Source of the DNA: Actinomadura roseirufa
GTDB lineage: Bacteria; Actinomycetota; Actinomycetes; Streptosporangiales; Streptosporangiaceae
DNA length: 64,000 nucleotides
Assembly: GCF_900659635.1 (NCBI RefSeq)
Contig: NZ_CAACVB010000006.1
Coordinates: 1-64,000 of the forward strand
Direction: 5' to 3'
Below the pieces are notes generated by a model. That model was not told where the DNA came from, did not search any database, and was given only the letters and a program-made list of their open reading frames with translations. Below, piece after piece: positions 1 through 8,700 of the stretch. Positions within the stretch are counted from its first letter, which is position 1. Every line of letters begins with the position of its first letter. Made by a program: the position numbers and the translations under genes.

Positions 1-1
1 C

Positions 2-1015
2 GAGGCGGGGGCGACCGCCGCGGACGGCGGCGACCGCCCGGTCGCCTACCTGCGGTCGGTGGCGCTGGTCATCGCGCTGGTCGCGGTCGCGGCGGTGCCG
101 CCGGCGGCCGGGGCGATCGGCGTCCGCCACCTCGATCTGGGCGGCGACTACGACTTCGACGGGACGGGCGCGGCGCTGCTCGTCGCGGGCCTGCTGGCGC
201 TGCTGGCGGGGCTCGTCGCGTTCCGCCGGCTGGACGACCGGCACGGCGTCCCGCTGGTCGCCGATCTGCGGGCCGCGCTGCAGGGCCGGGTGTACACGCC
301 GCCGGAGCGGGAGCCGGAGCAGGAGCCGCCGGCGCGCCGGGAGCGCGGCGTGTTCATCGCGTTCGAGGGCGGCGAGGGCGCGGGCAAGACGACGCAGGCG
401 AGGCTCGCCGCGATCTGGCTGCGCGACCACGGCTACGACGTCGTCACCACGCACGAGCCCGGCGCCACCAAGACCGGCATGCGGCTGCGCGCGATGCTGC
501 TGGACAAGGAGACCACCGGGCTGTCGTCGCGCGCGGAGACGCTGCTGTACGCGGCGGACCGCGCCGACCACGTCGCCAACGTGATCGTCCCGGCGATGGA
601 GCGCGGCGCGATCGTGGTCAGCGACCGGTACGTCGACTCGTCCCTGGCCTACCAGGGGTACGGGCGGGAGCAGCGGGTCGAGGACATCGCGGAGGTGAAC
701 GCCTGGGCGACCGGCGGCCTCGTCCCCGACCTCACCGTGCTGCTGGAGGTTCCGCCGCAGACGGGGCTCGGCCGGCTGCCGGCCCCGGCGGACCGCATCG
801 AGTCCGAGCCGCGCGAGTTCCACGAGCGGGTCCACGCGGGGTTCCGCGCGCTGGCCGAGGCCGATCCGGACCGCTACCTCGTCCTCGACGCGAGCCGCCC
901 GCAGGGCGAACTGAGCCGGGAGATCCAGTACCGGATCCGGGAGATCCTGCCCGACCCGATCCCCGCCGGGACCGAGGACGCCACGAGCACCTTCCCCGTC
1001 ATCACCGACTACTGA
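2..1015 (+). CDS. tmk: C-terminal part of MFS-dTMP kinase fusion protein (5' end outside window)
   Basis: Phosphorylates dTMP to dTDP in dTTP synthesis. The frame is open from base 2, so the gene starts upstream; about 337 residues are visible. Two hydrophobic segments come first (about bases 59-120 and 160-230), ending a membrane domain. A soluble kinase domain follows, with the P-loop FEGGEGAGKTTQ (about bases 360-397), the DRYVDSSLAYQG motif and a short lid region rich in Arg/Pro. Actinomycete tmk is known to occur as a fusion to an N-terminal MFS-like membrane domain, which fits the membrane segments. holB follows 72 bases downstream, the usual tmk-holB order. The kinase call is secure; what the membrane part does is unknown. 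Confidence 0.93.
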   Translation, partial: EAGATAADGGDRPVAYLRSVALVIALVAVAAVPPAAGAIGVRHLDLGGDYDFDGTGAALLVAGLLALLAGLVAFRRLDDRHGVPLVADLRAALQGRVYTPPEREPEQEPPARRERGVFIAFEGGEGAGKTTQARLAAIWLRDHGYDVVTTHEPGATKTGMRLRAMLLDKETTGLSSRAETLLYAADRADHVANVIVPAMERGAIVVSDRYVDSSLAYQGYGREQRVEDIAEVNAWATGGLVPDLTVLLEVPPQTGLGRLPAPADRIESEPREFHERVHAGFRALAEADPDRYLVLDASRPQGELSREIQYRIREILPDPIPAGTEDATSTFPVITDY

Positions 1016-1087
1016 GCCGTCCCGCCTCCGGGGCCGGGAGCGCGGACCGGGCGGTGGGACGCCTCCGGAGGCCGTAGCCTTTGGTGC

Positions 1088-2227
1088 ATGAGCGTGTGGG
1101 ATGACCTGGTGGGGCAGGAGCCGGTTGTCGCGCAGCTGTCGTCGGCCGCCGAGGGGACGGGCGGCGTGGCGCACGCGTGGCTGTTCACCGGGCCGCCCGG
1201 GGCCGGGCGTTCCGCCGCCGCGCGGGCGTTCGCGGCGGCGCTGCAGTGCGCGGAGGCGCCGCGCGGGTGCGGGCACTGCCCGTCCTGCCACCAGGTGCTC
1301 CAGGGCACGCACGCGGACGTGGAGGTGATCCGCCCGGCGGGCCTGTCGTACGGGGTGAAGGAGACCCGCGCGCTGGTCCTGCGGGCGTCGTCGTCGCCGA
1401 GCGGGGGCCGCTGGCAGATCGTGCTGTTCGAGGACGCGGACCGGGCCACCGAGGGCGCCGCGAACGCGCTGCTGAAAGCGATCGAGGAGCCGCCGCCGCG
1501 GACGGTGTGGCTGCTGTGCACGCCGTCGCCGGAGGACCTGCTGGTGACGATCCGGTCCCGCTGCCGGCTGGTGACGCTGCAGACCCCGCCGGCCGCGGCG
1601 ATCGCGGACGTGCTCGTCCGCCGGGACGGGGTGGACCCGGAGACCGCGGACGTGGTGGCGCGGGCGGCGCAGGGGCACATCAGCCGGGCGCGGCGGCTCG
1701 CGACCGACCCGCAGGCCCGCCACAGGCGCAGCGAGGTGATGGCGGTGCCGCGCCGGCTGACCGGGGTGAGCCCGGCGGTCGCGGCGGCGGAGTCCCTGGT
1801 CAACGCGGCCAAGGCGGAGGCCGCCGCGACGACCGACGAGCTGAACGAGGCGGAGACGGCGGCGCTGCGGCAGGCGCTCGGGGAGAGCGCGAAGGGCCGG
1901 ATGCCCCGCGGCACGGTCGGCGCGCTCAAGGAACTGGAGGCGCGGCAGAAGTCGCGCGCGACGCGGGTGAAGCGGGACGCGCTGGACCGGGCGTTGCTCG
2001 ACCTGGCGTCCTACTACCGGGACGTGCTCGTCCTGCAGCTCGGGGCGGGCAGCGAGCTGGTCAACGCCGAGCTCGGCGCCGAGCTGCGGTCGGTGGCGGC
2101 GGGCGGCCGGCCGGAGGCGACCGTCCGGCGGCTGGACGCGATCATGGAGTGCCGGGAGCGGGTCGAGGCGAACGTGGACCCGCTGCTGGCCGTCGAGGCG
2201 CTCACCCTCGCGCTGCGCACCGGCTGA
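1088..2227 (+). CDS. holB: DNA polymerase III subunit delta'
   Basis: Clamp-loader subunit that, with gamma/tau and delta, opens the beta sliding clamp at primer-template junctions. The 379-residue protein has an AAA+-like N-terminus with GPPGAGRS in place of a canonical GKT/S P-loop; loss of the Lys fits the ATPase-inactive delta' role. It also shows a four-Cys zinc module (CGHCPSC, about residues 57-65), the delta'-type segment LLKAIEEPPPRT and the SRC motif (TIRSRCRL). The C-terminal third is an actinobacterial extension rich in Ala and charged residues. ATG start, just downstream of tmk and probably co-transcribed with it. Confidence 0.95.
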   Translation: MSVWDDLVGQEPVVAQLSSAAEGTGGVAHAWLFTGPPGAGRSAAARAFAAALQCAEAPRGCGHCPSCHQVLQGTHADVEVIRPAGLSYGVKETRALVLRASSSPSGGRWQIVLFEDADRATEGAANALLKAIEEPPPRTVWLLCTPSPEDLLVTIRSRCRLVTLQTPPAAAIADVLVRRDGVDPETADVVARAAQGHISRARRLATDPQARHRRSEVMAVPRRLTGVSPAVAAAESLVNAAKAEAAATTDELNEAETAALRQALGESAKGRMPRGTVGALKELEARQKSRATRVKRDALDRALLDLASYYRDVLVLQLGAGSELVNAELGAELRSVAAGGRPEATVRRLDAIMECRERVEANVDPLLAVEALTLALRTG

Positions 2228-2349
2228 CTTACCAGAGCTCTCCTCTTTCGTTACAGACCCGTTCGCGTCTCTCAACACACGCCGACGTACCGTCTCCTGG
2301 CTGAGTCCGACAAATCGGGCAAGCTCCCCGTCAGCCCAGGAGGTCTGTT

Positions 2350-4074
2350 TTGCGGCGCGCCTTGATTTCCGCCGCGTGCGCCGTCGTCACCACGACGGCG
2401 CTCGCGTTTCCCGCGTCCGCGGCTCCTACCCAGCCGCGGACCCAGGGTGAGGCATCGGAGTACGTCGTCCTCTACAGAGAGGGCGTTTCCTTAGGCAAGG
2501 CCCGCGCCGCCGTCAAGGCGGCCGGAGGTCGGGTCGTCCACGAGAACACCGACGTGGGCGTCGCCACCGTTCGTTCGGAGAACCCGAAGTTCACCGCCGA
2601 CGCCATGGGTCAGCGTGCTCTGGAGGGCGTCGCGCACAACCGCGTCATCGGTCACGCGCCCAAGGCGCCTACGAAGCCCGCCACCGCGGTGGAGCAGGTC
2701 AAGGGCGCACCGGTGAAGGGTGCGCGGGGCGGGACCGCCCTGGCGGGCAAGCCGCCGAAGGGCGCCGAGCCGCTGGACGAGCTGCAGTGGGACATGAAGC
2801 AGATCCACGCCACACCGAAGGGGTCGTACAAGACCGAGCCGGGTGACAGGCGTGTCCTGGTCGGCATCCTGGACACCGGCGTGGACGGGAACCATCCCGA
2901 CATCAAGCCGAACTTCAACCGGAAGCTCAGCCGGAACTTCACGACCGACATCCCCGTGGACGCGGACGGCAAGGAACTGGATGGGCCCTGCGAGTTCAAG
3001 TCGTGCGTGGACCCGGTCGACTGGGACGACAACCAGCACGGCACGCACGTCGCGTCCACGATCGGGTCGCCTCGCAACGGTCTCGGCATCGCGGGCGTCG
3101 CGCCGAACGTGTCGCTGGTGAACATCCGGGTCGGGCAGGACGGCGGTCAGTTCTATCTCCAGCCCAGCGTGGACGGCCTGACGTACGCGGCGAAGGTCGG
3201 CATCGACGTCGTGAACATGTCTTATTTTATTGACCCGTGGTTGTGGAACTGCGCCAGCAACCCTGCGGACAAGCCAGAGGACCAGCTGGAGCAGCTCACC
3301 ATCATCAAGGCCACGCAGCGCGCGCTTGACTTCGCCCACGAGCGCGGAGTCACCCTGGTGGCGGCGGCGGGCAACGAACGCGTCGACTACACCAAGACCA
3401 ACGTGGACGTGACGAGCCCGGACTTCGCGTCCGTGCCAGGGGAGAAGCCCTACCAGCGGACCGTCCCGGCGAGCTGTTCGTCCATGCCGTCCGAGGGTGA
3501 GCACGTCATCGCCGTGTCGGCGACCGGGCCCACCACGCGGAAGTCCTACTACAGCAGCTTCGGCAACGGGTACACGGCCGTGGCCGCTCCAGGCGGCGAC
3601 AAGGTGGACGGGCCCGACGCCAAGCCCGACGACCGGCGCGGGGTCTGGGCCGCCTACCCCGAGCACATCGCCAAGCTGCGGGGGCAGCTCAACCCCGATG
3701 GCACGCCCAAGGTGCCGAACGTGGTCCGTAGCTGCAAGCGCGGCACGTGCGCCTACTACCAGTCGCTGCAAGGCACCTCGATGGCCTCGCCGCACGCGGT
3801 GGGCGTCGCCGCGCTCATCGTCAGCAAGTACGGACGGCCGGACCGCCGCCACGGCGGCCTCACGCTCGACCCGTCGGTCGTGGAGCGCGTGCTGCGCGGC
3901 ACGGCCACGCCCAAGGCGTGCCCGAACCCGAGCACCGTCGAGTACGTCTGGTACAGCCTGGTGAACGGCAAGTGGGTGAAGAACACCTCGACCCAGACCT
4001 GTGAGGGTTCGCTGAGGCGGAACGGGTTCTTCGGCAACGGCATCGTGGACGCGCTGCACGCCGTACAGCACTGA
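2350..4074 (+). CDS. Secreted S8 family serine peptidase (subtilase)
   Basis: Exported subtilisin-like protease of 574 residues. TTG start, chosen because a perfect AGGAGG lies at 2338-2343 with 6-base spacing and the signal peptide starts there (positive residues, hydrophobic core, Ala-rich cleavage region near residues 20-25). An I9-like propeptide region follows (about residues 35-85). The catalytic triad is visible: Asp175 in ILDTGVDG, His230 in HGTHVAS and Ser477 in GTSMASPHA. Several Cys pairs in the mature part suggest disulfides. It stands alone between holB and a strong hairpin, so it is probably a single-gene unit. The substrate cannot be inferred. Confidence 0.93.
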   Translation: MRRALISAACAVVTTTALAFPASAAPTQPRTQGEASEYVVLYREGVSLGKARAAVKAAGGRVVHENTDVGVATVRSENPKFTADAMGQRALEGVAHNRVIGHAPKAPTKPATAVEQVKGAPVKGARGGTALAGKPPKGAEPLDELQWDMKQIHATPKGSYKTEPGDRRVLVGILDTGVDGNHPDIKPNFNRKLSRNFTTDIPVDADGKELDGPCEFKSCVDPVDWDDNQHGTHVASTIGSPRNGLGIAGVAPNVSLVNIRVGQDGGQFYLQPSVDGLTYAAKVGIDVVNMSYFIDPWLWNCASNPADKPEDQLEQLTIIKATQRALDFAHERGVTLVAAAGNERVDYTKTNVDVTSPDFASVPGEKPYQRTVPASCSSMPSEGEHVIAVSATGPTTRKSYYSSFGNGYTAVAAPGGDKVDGPDAKPDDRRGVWAAYPEHIAKLRGQLNPDGTPKVPNVVRSCKRGTCAYYQSLQGTSMASPHAVGVAALIVSKYGRPDRRHGGLTLDPSVVERVLRGTATPKACPNPSTVEYVWYSLVNGKWVKNTSTQTCEGSLRRNGFFGNGIVDALHAVQH

Positions 4075-4090
4075 CCTGCTCCCTTTTCGC

Positions 4091-4118
4091 GGCCTCCGAC
4101 CGGTTATGGTCGGAGGCC
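4091..4118. terminator. Rho-independent-like hairpin after the subtilase
   Basis: Perfect 11-bp stem GGCCTCCGACC/GGTCGGAGGCC with a 6-base loop, 17 bases after the subtilase stop. There is no U-tract, which is common in high-GC actinomycetes. Confidence 0.75.
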
Positions 4119-4226
4119 GTGAAAGGCCATGCCCTGGGGCTGATGGGCCTCGCCCTGGTGGTGGTCAGCGAGAAGCGTCTGATCGCCATCTACGGTGTGG
4201 ACGACATCGTCGTCGAGGGCCGCTGA
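4119..4226 (+). pseudogene. Short 35-codon ORF, possible tail of a nucleotidyltransferase
   Basis: A GTG-initiated 35-residue frame begins directly after the terminator hairpin and has no visible ribosome binding site. Its second half (VVSEKRLIAIYGVDDIVV) resembles, from memory, the C-terminal beta-helix turns of mannose-1-phosphate guanylyltransferases, where similar text precedes a conserved DTPDALLV stretch that is missing here. It may be a truncated remnant, a tiny real gene or chance. Only the open frame is seen directly; the family link is a guess. Confidence 0.25.
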
Positions 4227-4247
4227 ACCCTCGGGCATGATGGGGGC

Positions 4248-4727
4248 ATGCCGTACCGGGTCACGTTCGTCTGCACGGGCAACATCTGCCGCTCTCCCAT
4301 GGCCGAGTGGGTCCTGCGCCACCACGTCGAGGAGGAGGGGCTGGACGTCGAGGTGGACAGTTCGGGTACGGGCGGCTGGCACGTGGGCGACGGCGCAGAC
4401 GACCGGACGGTCGCGGCGCTGCACCGCGCGGGCTACCGGTCGGCCCATATCGCCCGGCGGTTCGAGGCCGACTGGTTCGACCGGTACGACCTGATCCTGG
4501 CGCTGGACGACGGGCACCTGCGGGCGCTGCGGTCGATGGCGCCGGACGCCGAGGCGCTCGCCCGGATCCGCCTGCTGAGGGAGTTCGACCCGGCCGCGGA
4601 CGGCGACCTGGACGTTCCCGACCCCTATTACGGCGGCCGTGCAGACTTCGACCTCGTCCTAGAGATGGTGGAGGCGGCGATACCCGGCCTCTTGGAGGAG
4701 ATCCGCGCCGGGCTCAAAGCCGCCTGA
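4248..4727 (+). CDS. Low-molecular-weight protein-tyrosine phosphatase
   Basis: Cytosolic 159-residue phosphatase of the arsenate-reductase-like LMW-PTP fold. The P-loop CTGNICRS holds the nucleophile Cys9 and phosphate-binding Arg15. The general acid Asp125 lies in the DVPDPYYGG loop, the family's usual DP(Y) signature. The length is normal. The ATG start directly precedes the canonical N-terminus (MPYRVTFVCTGN). It likely acts on phosphotyrosine in regulatory or polysaccharide-export proteins, but no bacterial tyrosine kinase gene is nearby. The next gene begins 15 bases downstream, so the two probably share a transcript. Confidence 0.93.
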   Translation: MPYRVTFVCTGNICRSPMAEWVLRHHVEEEGLDVEVDSSGTGGWHVGDGADDRTVAALHRAGYRSAHIARRFEADWFDRYDLILALDDGHLRALRSMAPDAEALARIRLLREFDPAADGDLDVPDPYYGGRADFDLVLEMVEAAIPGLLEEIRAGLKAA

Positions 4728-4742
4728 CCTACGGGAAACACC

Positions 4743-5600
4743 GTGCGGGGCGAGAAGGCGCGAATACAGCGGCTGGTCGGATCCGGAGTCGAGAGCATCG
4801 ACGACCTGGGGTCGAGCCACTCCTGGACCCTGCACCGTGTGAGCCTGCACGACGGCCGCGAGGTGTTCGTCAAGGCGGCCGACGACCAGGCCGGGGTGTT
4901 CGCGGCGGAGGCGGCCGGGCTGCGGTGGCTGGCCGAGGCAGGGCCGGACGTGCCCGTCCCCCCGGTGCTCGGCGCGGACGAGCGGCTGCTGATCCTGCCG
5001 TGGCTCCCGCCCGCCCCGCCCGGCGCGGAGGCCGCCGAGCGGTTCGGACGCGACCTGGCGGCGCTGCACACCGGGGCCCGTCCGTCCGCCTACGGGGCGC
5101 CGTGGGACGGGTTCATCGCCGACCTTCCCCTGGACAACACCCCGGACGGCCGGGCCTGGCCGCAGTGGTACGCCGAGCGGCGCCTCGCCCCGTTCCTCCG
5201 CGCCGCCGCGCGGCACCTGCCCGCGGACGGCGTCCGCCTCGTCGAGCGGGTCATGGCGGACGCCGGATCGCTCGCCGGGCCGCCGGAGCCGCCGAGCCGC
5301 GTCCACGGCGACCTGTGGTCGGGCAACATCGTGTGGACCGGAGGCCGGGCCATGCTGGTCGACCCCGCGGCCCACGGCGGGCACCGCGAGACGGACCTCG
5401 CGATGATGGCGCTGTTCGGCACGCCCCACCTCGACCGGATCCTCGCCGCGTACGACGAGGCGGCCCCACTGCCGGACGGGTGGCGCGCACGGGTTCCCTT
5501 GCATCAGCTCCACCCGCTTCTCGTGCACGCGGTGCTGTTCGGTGGTTCGTACGGTTCGTCCGTGGTCGAGGCCGCGCGCGCCGCGCTGGCGGCCGGGTAG
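4743..5600 (+). CDS. Fructosamine kinase family protein
   Basis: Aminoglycoside-phosphotransferase-fold kinase of 285 residues, related to fructosamine-3-kinase/ribulosamine kinase, which phosphorylates sugars attached to protein amines so that they detach (deglycation). The catalytic loop VHGDLWSGNIVW and the metal-binding Asp in MLVDPAAHGGHRETDLAMM are intact, and the N-lobe Lys lies in VFVKAAD. GTG start. It lies 15 bases after the tyrosine phosphatase; in actinomycetes these two families are often adjacent, which suggests a shared role in handling protein modification or damage. The exact substrate is not determined. Confidence 0.85.
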   Translation: MRGEKARIQRLVGSGVESIDDLGSSHSWTLHRVSLHDGREVFVKAADDQAGVFAAEAAGLRWLAEAGPDVPVPPVLGADERLLILPWLPPAPPGAEAAERFGRDLAALHTGARPSAYGAPWDGFIADLPLDNTPDGRAWPQWYAERRLAPFLRAAARHLPADGVRLVERVMADAGSLAGPPEPPSRVHGDLWSGNIVWTGGRAMLVDPAAHGGHRETDLAMMALFGTPHLDRILAAYDEAAPLPDGWRARVPLHQLHPLLVHAVLFGGSYGSSVVEAARAALAAG

Positions 5601-5713
5601 CGAGCCAGGTCACCGGGACTTCCCGGTAGCGTTTCGTCTATATCTGGTTACGCTTCGTGTTCGAGTGATCGGGGAATGAGCGCCAGGGATTCCCGACGGG
5701 GCGGAGGCGGATC

Positions 5714-8700
5714 ATGGCAGGGAGCGTGACGTTCCACCTGAACGGCGAGCGCGTCGTGCTGGCGGACCCGCCCCCCGACCTGCTGCTGATCGACTACCTG
5801 CGGTCCCCGGAGGTGGCGCTGACCGGGGCCAAGAAGGGCTGCGGCCAGGGCGGCTGCGGCGCCTGCACGGTGATCCTCTCGGACTGGGACGCCGACGCCG
5901 GACGGGCCCGGCACCGGGCGGTCAACTCCTGCCTGCGGCCCGTCTGCGCACTGGACGGTCTCGTCGTCACGACGGTCGAGGGCACCGGGACGGCCGCCCG
6001 CGCGGCTCCGCCGCACCTGTCCCACCAGCCGTCGTACTCGCGCGGGATCTCGCCCGATCTCGCCGAGCCCCCGGCCGTCGCCGAGGCCGCCCGGATGGCC
6101 GCGGCGCTGCACTCGGCGGCGACGGCGGAGTCGGAGGCCGCGCCGGGAAGCGGCCCGGTCGAGCGGGCCGCCGTGGAATCGGGGGACGGGGAAGGCGAGG
6201 AGGGCGCGGAGCCCGCCGGCGCGCGGATGAACCCCGTCGCACACCGGCTGGCGATGAACAACGGCACCCAGTGCGGCTACTGCACCACCGGCTTCGTCAT
6301 GACCATGACCGCGTTGCTCCAGGAGAACACGGCGCCCACCAAACGCCAGGTCGAGGACGCCTTCGACGGCAACCTGTGCCGCTGCACCGGGTACCGCCCG
6401 ATCCTCACCGGCATGAAGACGTTCGCCGCGGACTGGTCCGAGCAGGACGAGGCGAACCGCATGAAGTGCCTGAGCGAGCGCACCGGAACCCCTCCCGCGC
6501 CGGACGTCCGCGTGGCCTTCCCCGAGGAGGCGCGCCGGGCCCCGCGCCCGGTGCGGTCCGGCGGCGCGGGCAAGAGCTGGGTCACCCCCGTGTCGCTGGC
6601 CGAGCTGCGCCGGATCATGACGGAGAACGAAGGCCGCGCCGTCCGCCTCGTCCACGGCAACACCTCGTACGGGATCTACCCAGAGGAGGTCGCCGGCGCC
6701 GAGGTGCTGGTCGACGTGCGGCTCATTCCCGAGCTGCGCGTCCGGGCGGTCGGCGCCGAGCACGCCGACCTCGGCGCCGGGACGTCCTACCGCGACCTCA
6801 TCGAGGTCCTCGGAGCGCTCCGCGAGCAGCGGGGAGACGGGGAGAACACCCGGCTCGGCGCCCTGGAGTTCATGGCGCGCCGCACCGCCGGGACGGTCGT
6901 GCGGAACGCCGCGTCCCTCGGCGGGAACACGATGCTCGTGCTCGACCACATCCGCGCGGGTGTCGGAGAGCCGTTCCCGTCGGATCTCTATACCGCCCTG
7001 ACCGCCGTGGACGCGGGCATCGGCGTCTGGCGGGCCTCCACCGGCGAGGCGCGGCGGATGTCCCCGGCGGAGCTGACGGCGCTCGTCGCCCAGCAGCCGA
7101 CCGTCCTGCGCGACCTGGTGATCCTGGACTACCGGATCCCCTACGGCGGTGCCGGTGAGGTCGTCCTCGCGCAGAAGGTCGCCTTCCGGGAGGTCAACGC
7201 GCACGCGCTGGTCAACGCGACCACGAACCTGTCGGTCGCCGGCGACCTCCGGGTCACCGAGGCCGCGCTGGTCTACGGCGGCATCGCCCCGTTCCCCTGG
7301 CGCGCCGCCGCGACCGAGGCGGCCTTGACCGGCCGGAGACTCTCCCTGGACGACATCGGTGCCTTGGAGCGGACCCTCCGCGAGGAGGTGCAGCGGGAAC
7401 TCGACTTCTGGAAGCCCCGCATGGCGACCGTCCCCTCGGAGGGCGTCACCGACGCCTACCGGATCGAGCTGGCGGTGACCTTCCTCTACAAGGCGCTCGT
7501 CAACGCGCTGCTGGAGCGCGCCCCGGACGAGGTGCCCCCGAAGGTCCGCAGCGCGGGCGAGATCACCTGGGGGCATTGGGCGGTGAGCGACGGCCGCCAG
7601 TACTACGAGAGCGAGGAGTGGAAGGCCCCCGTCGGCCGCCCCTACATCAAGCTGATGGCGATGCACCAGGCCACCGGCCAGGTGCACTACACGCACGAGA
7701 TCCCCGTCCCGGCGACGACGGCGCACGCCGCGTTCGTGCCGAGCCGCCGCGTGCTCGCCGACTTCGCGTTCGCCGCCCCCGGCGAGAGCGGCGACGGCGA
7801 GAGCGGCGACGGCGCCGAAGCGGGCGGCGCCGGCGGTGCCGGGCGGTTGCGCGACCATCTGCAGGAGCGCTTCGGCGAGGCGTTCATCGAACTGATCACG
7901 GCCGCCGACGTCCCGCCCGCGGGCATCAACCTCCAGGGCATGGGCGGCGACCAGCCCCTGTTCGCGCCCGGCCGCGTCCACTACGCCGGCCAGGCCCTCG
8001 CGCTCGTGGCGGCCGGGAGCGAGCGGGAGGCCACCGAGATCGCCGAGTACGTCGCGACCAGGTGCGTCGCCTACCGCCCGATCACCTGGCCCGCCCCGTG
8101 GAACCGGCCGCCCTGGAACGAGCCGCCCTGGACCGAGCCGGTCCTGTCGCTGGAGGACGCCGTCGCCATCGGCAGCGTCTACCCCGACTGTCCCAAGGCC
8201 GCGCCGTTCGTGTCGCACATCTGGAAGATCGTGCGGCCCGGCGGCGACCTCGGCTGGGTCGACCGCGACCGCGCGCCGTTCGACCCGCGGATCGTCCGCC
8301 GCACGGCCACCGTGGACGGCGTGCCCTGCGCCGTCGTGGCGGGCGACCAGCGGACCGGCGGCCAGGCGCACTTCTACCTGGAGACGCAGGCATGCGTCGT
8401 CGAGCCCGCCGACGGCGACCGCTGGGTGGTGCGGCCGTCCACGCAGAGTCCGATGGAGATGCACCAGACGGCCGCGATGGCGATCGGCGTCGAGCACAAC
8501 CGGCTGGAGGTCGACGTCCGGCAGCTCGGCGGCGGCTACGGGGGCAAGACCGAGCCGACCCGTTTCGTCGCCGGTCCCGCGATCGTCGCGGCGCACGCGC
8601 TGCGCCGCCCCGTCCGGCTCGTCATGCCGCGCGAGCAGGACACCGCCATGATCGGCAAGCGGCATCCGTACTACGGCCAGTACCAGATCGCGATCGACCG

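Noticed and set aside
2491-4071. Antisense open frame opposite the subtilase
   Set aside because: No motif and unnatural composition; the catalytic triad is on the plus strand.
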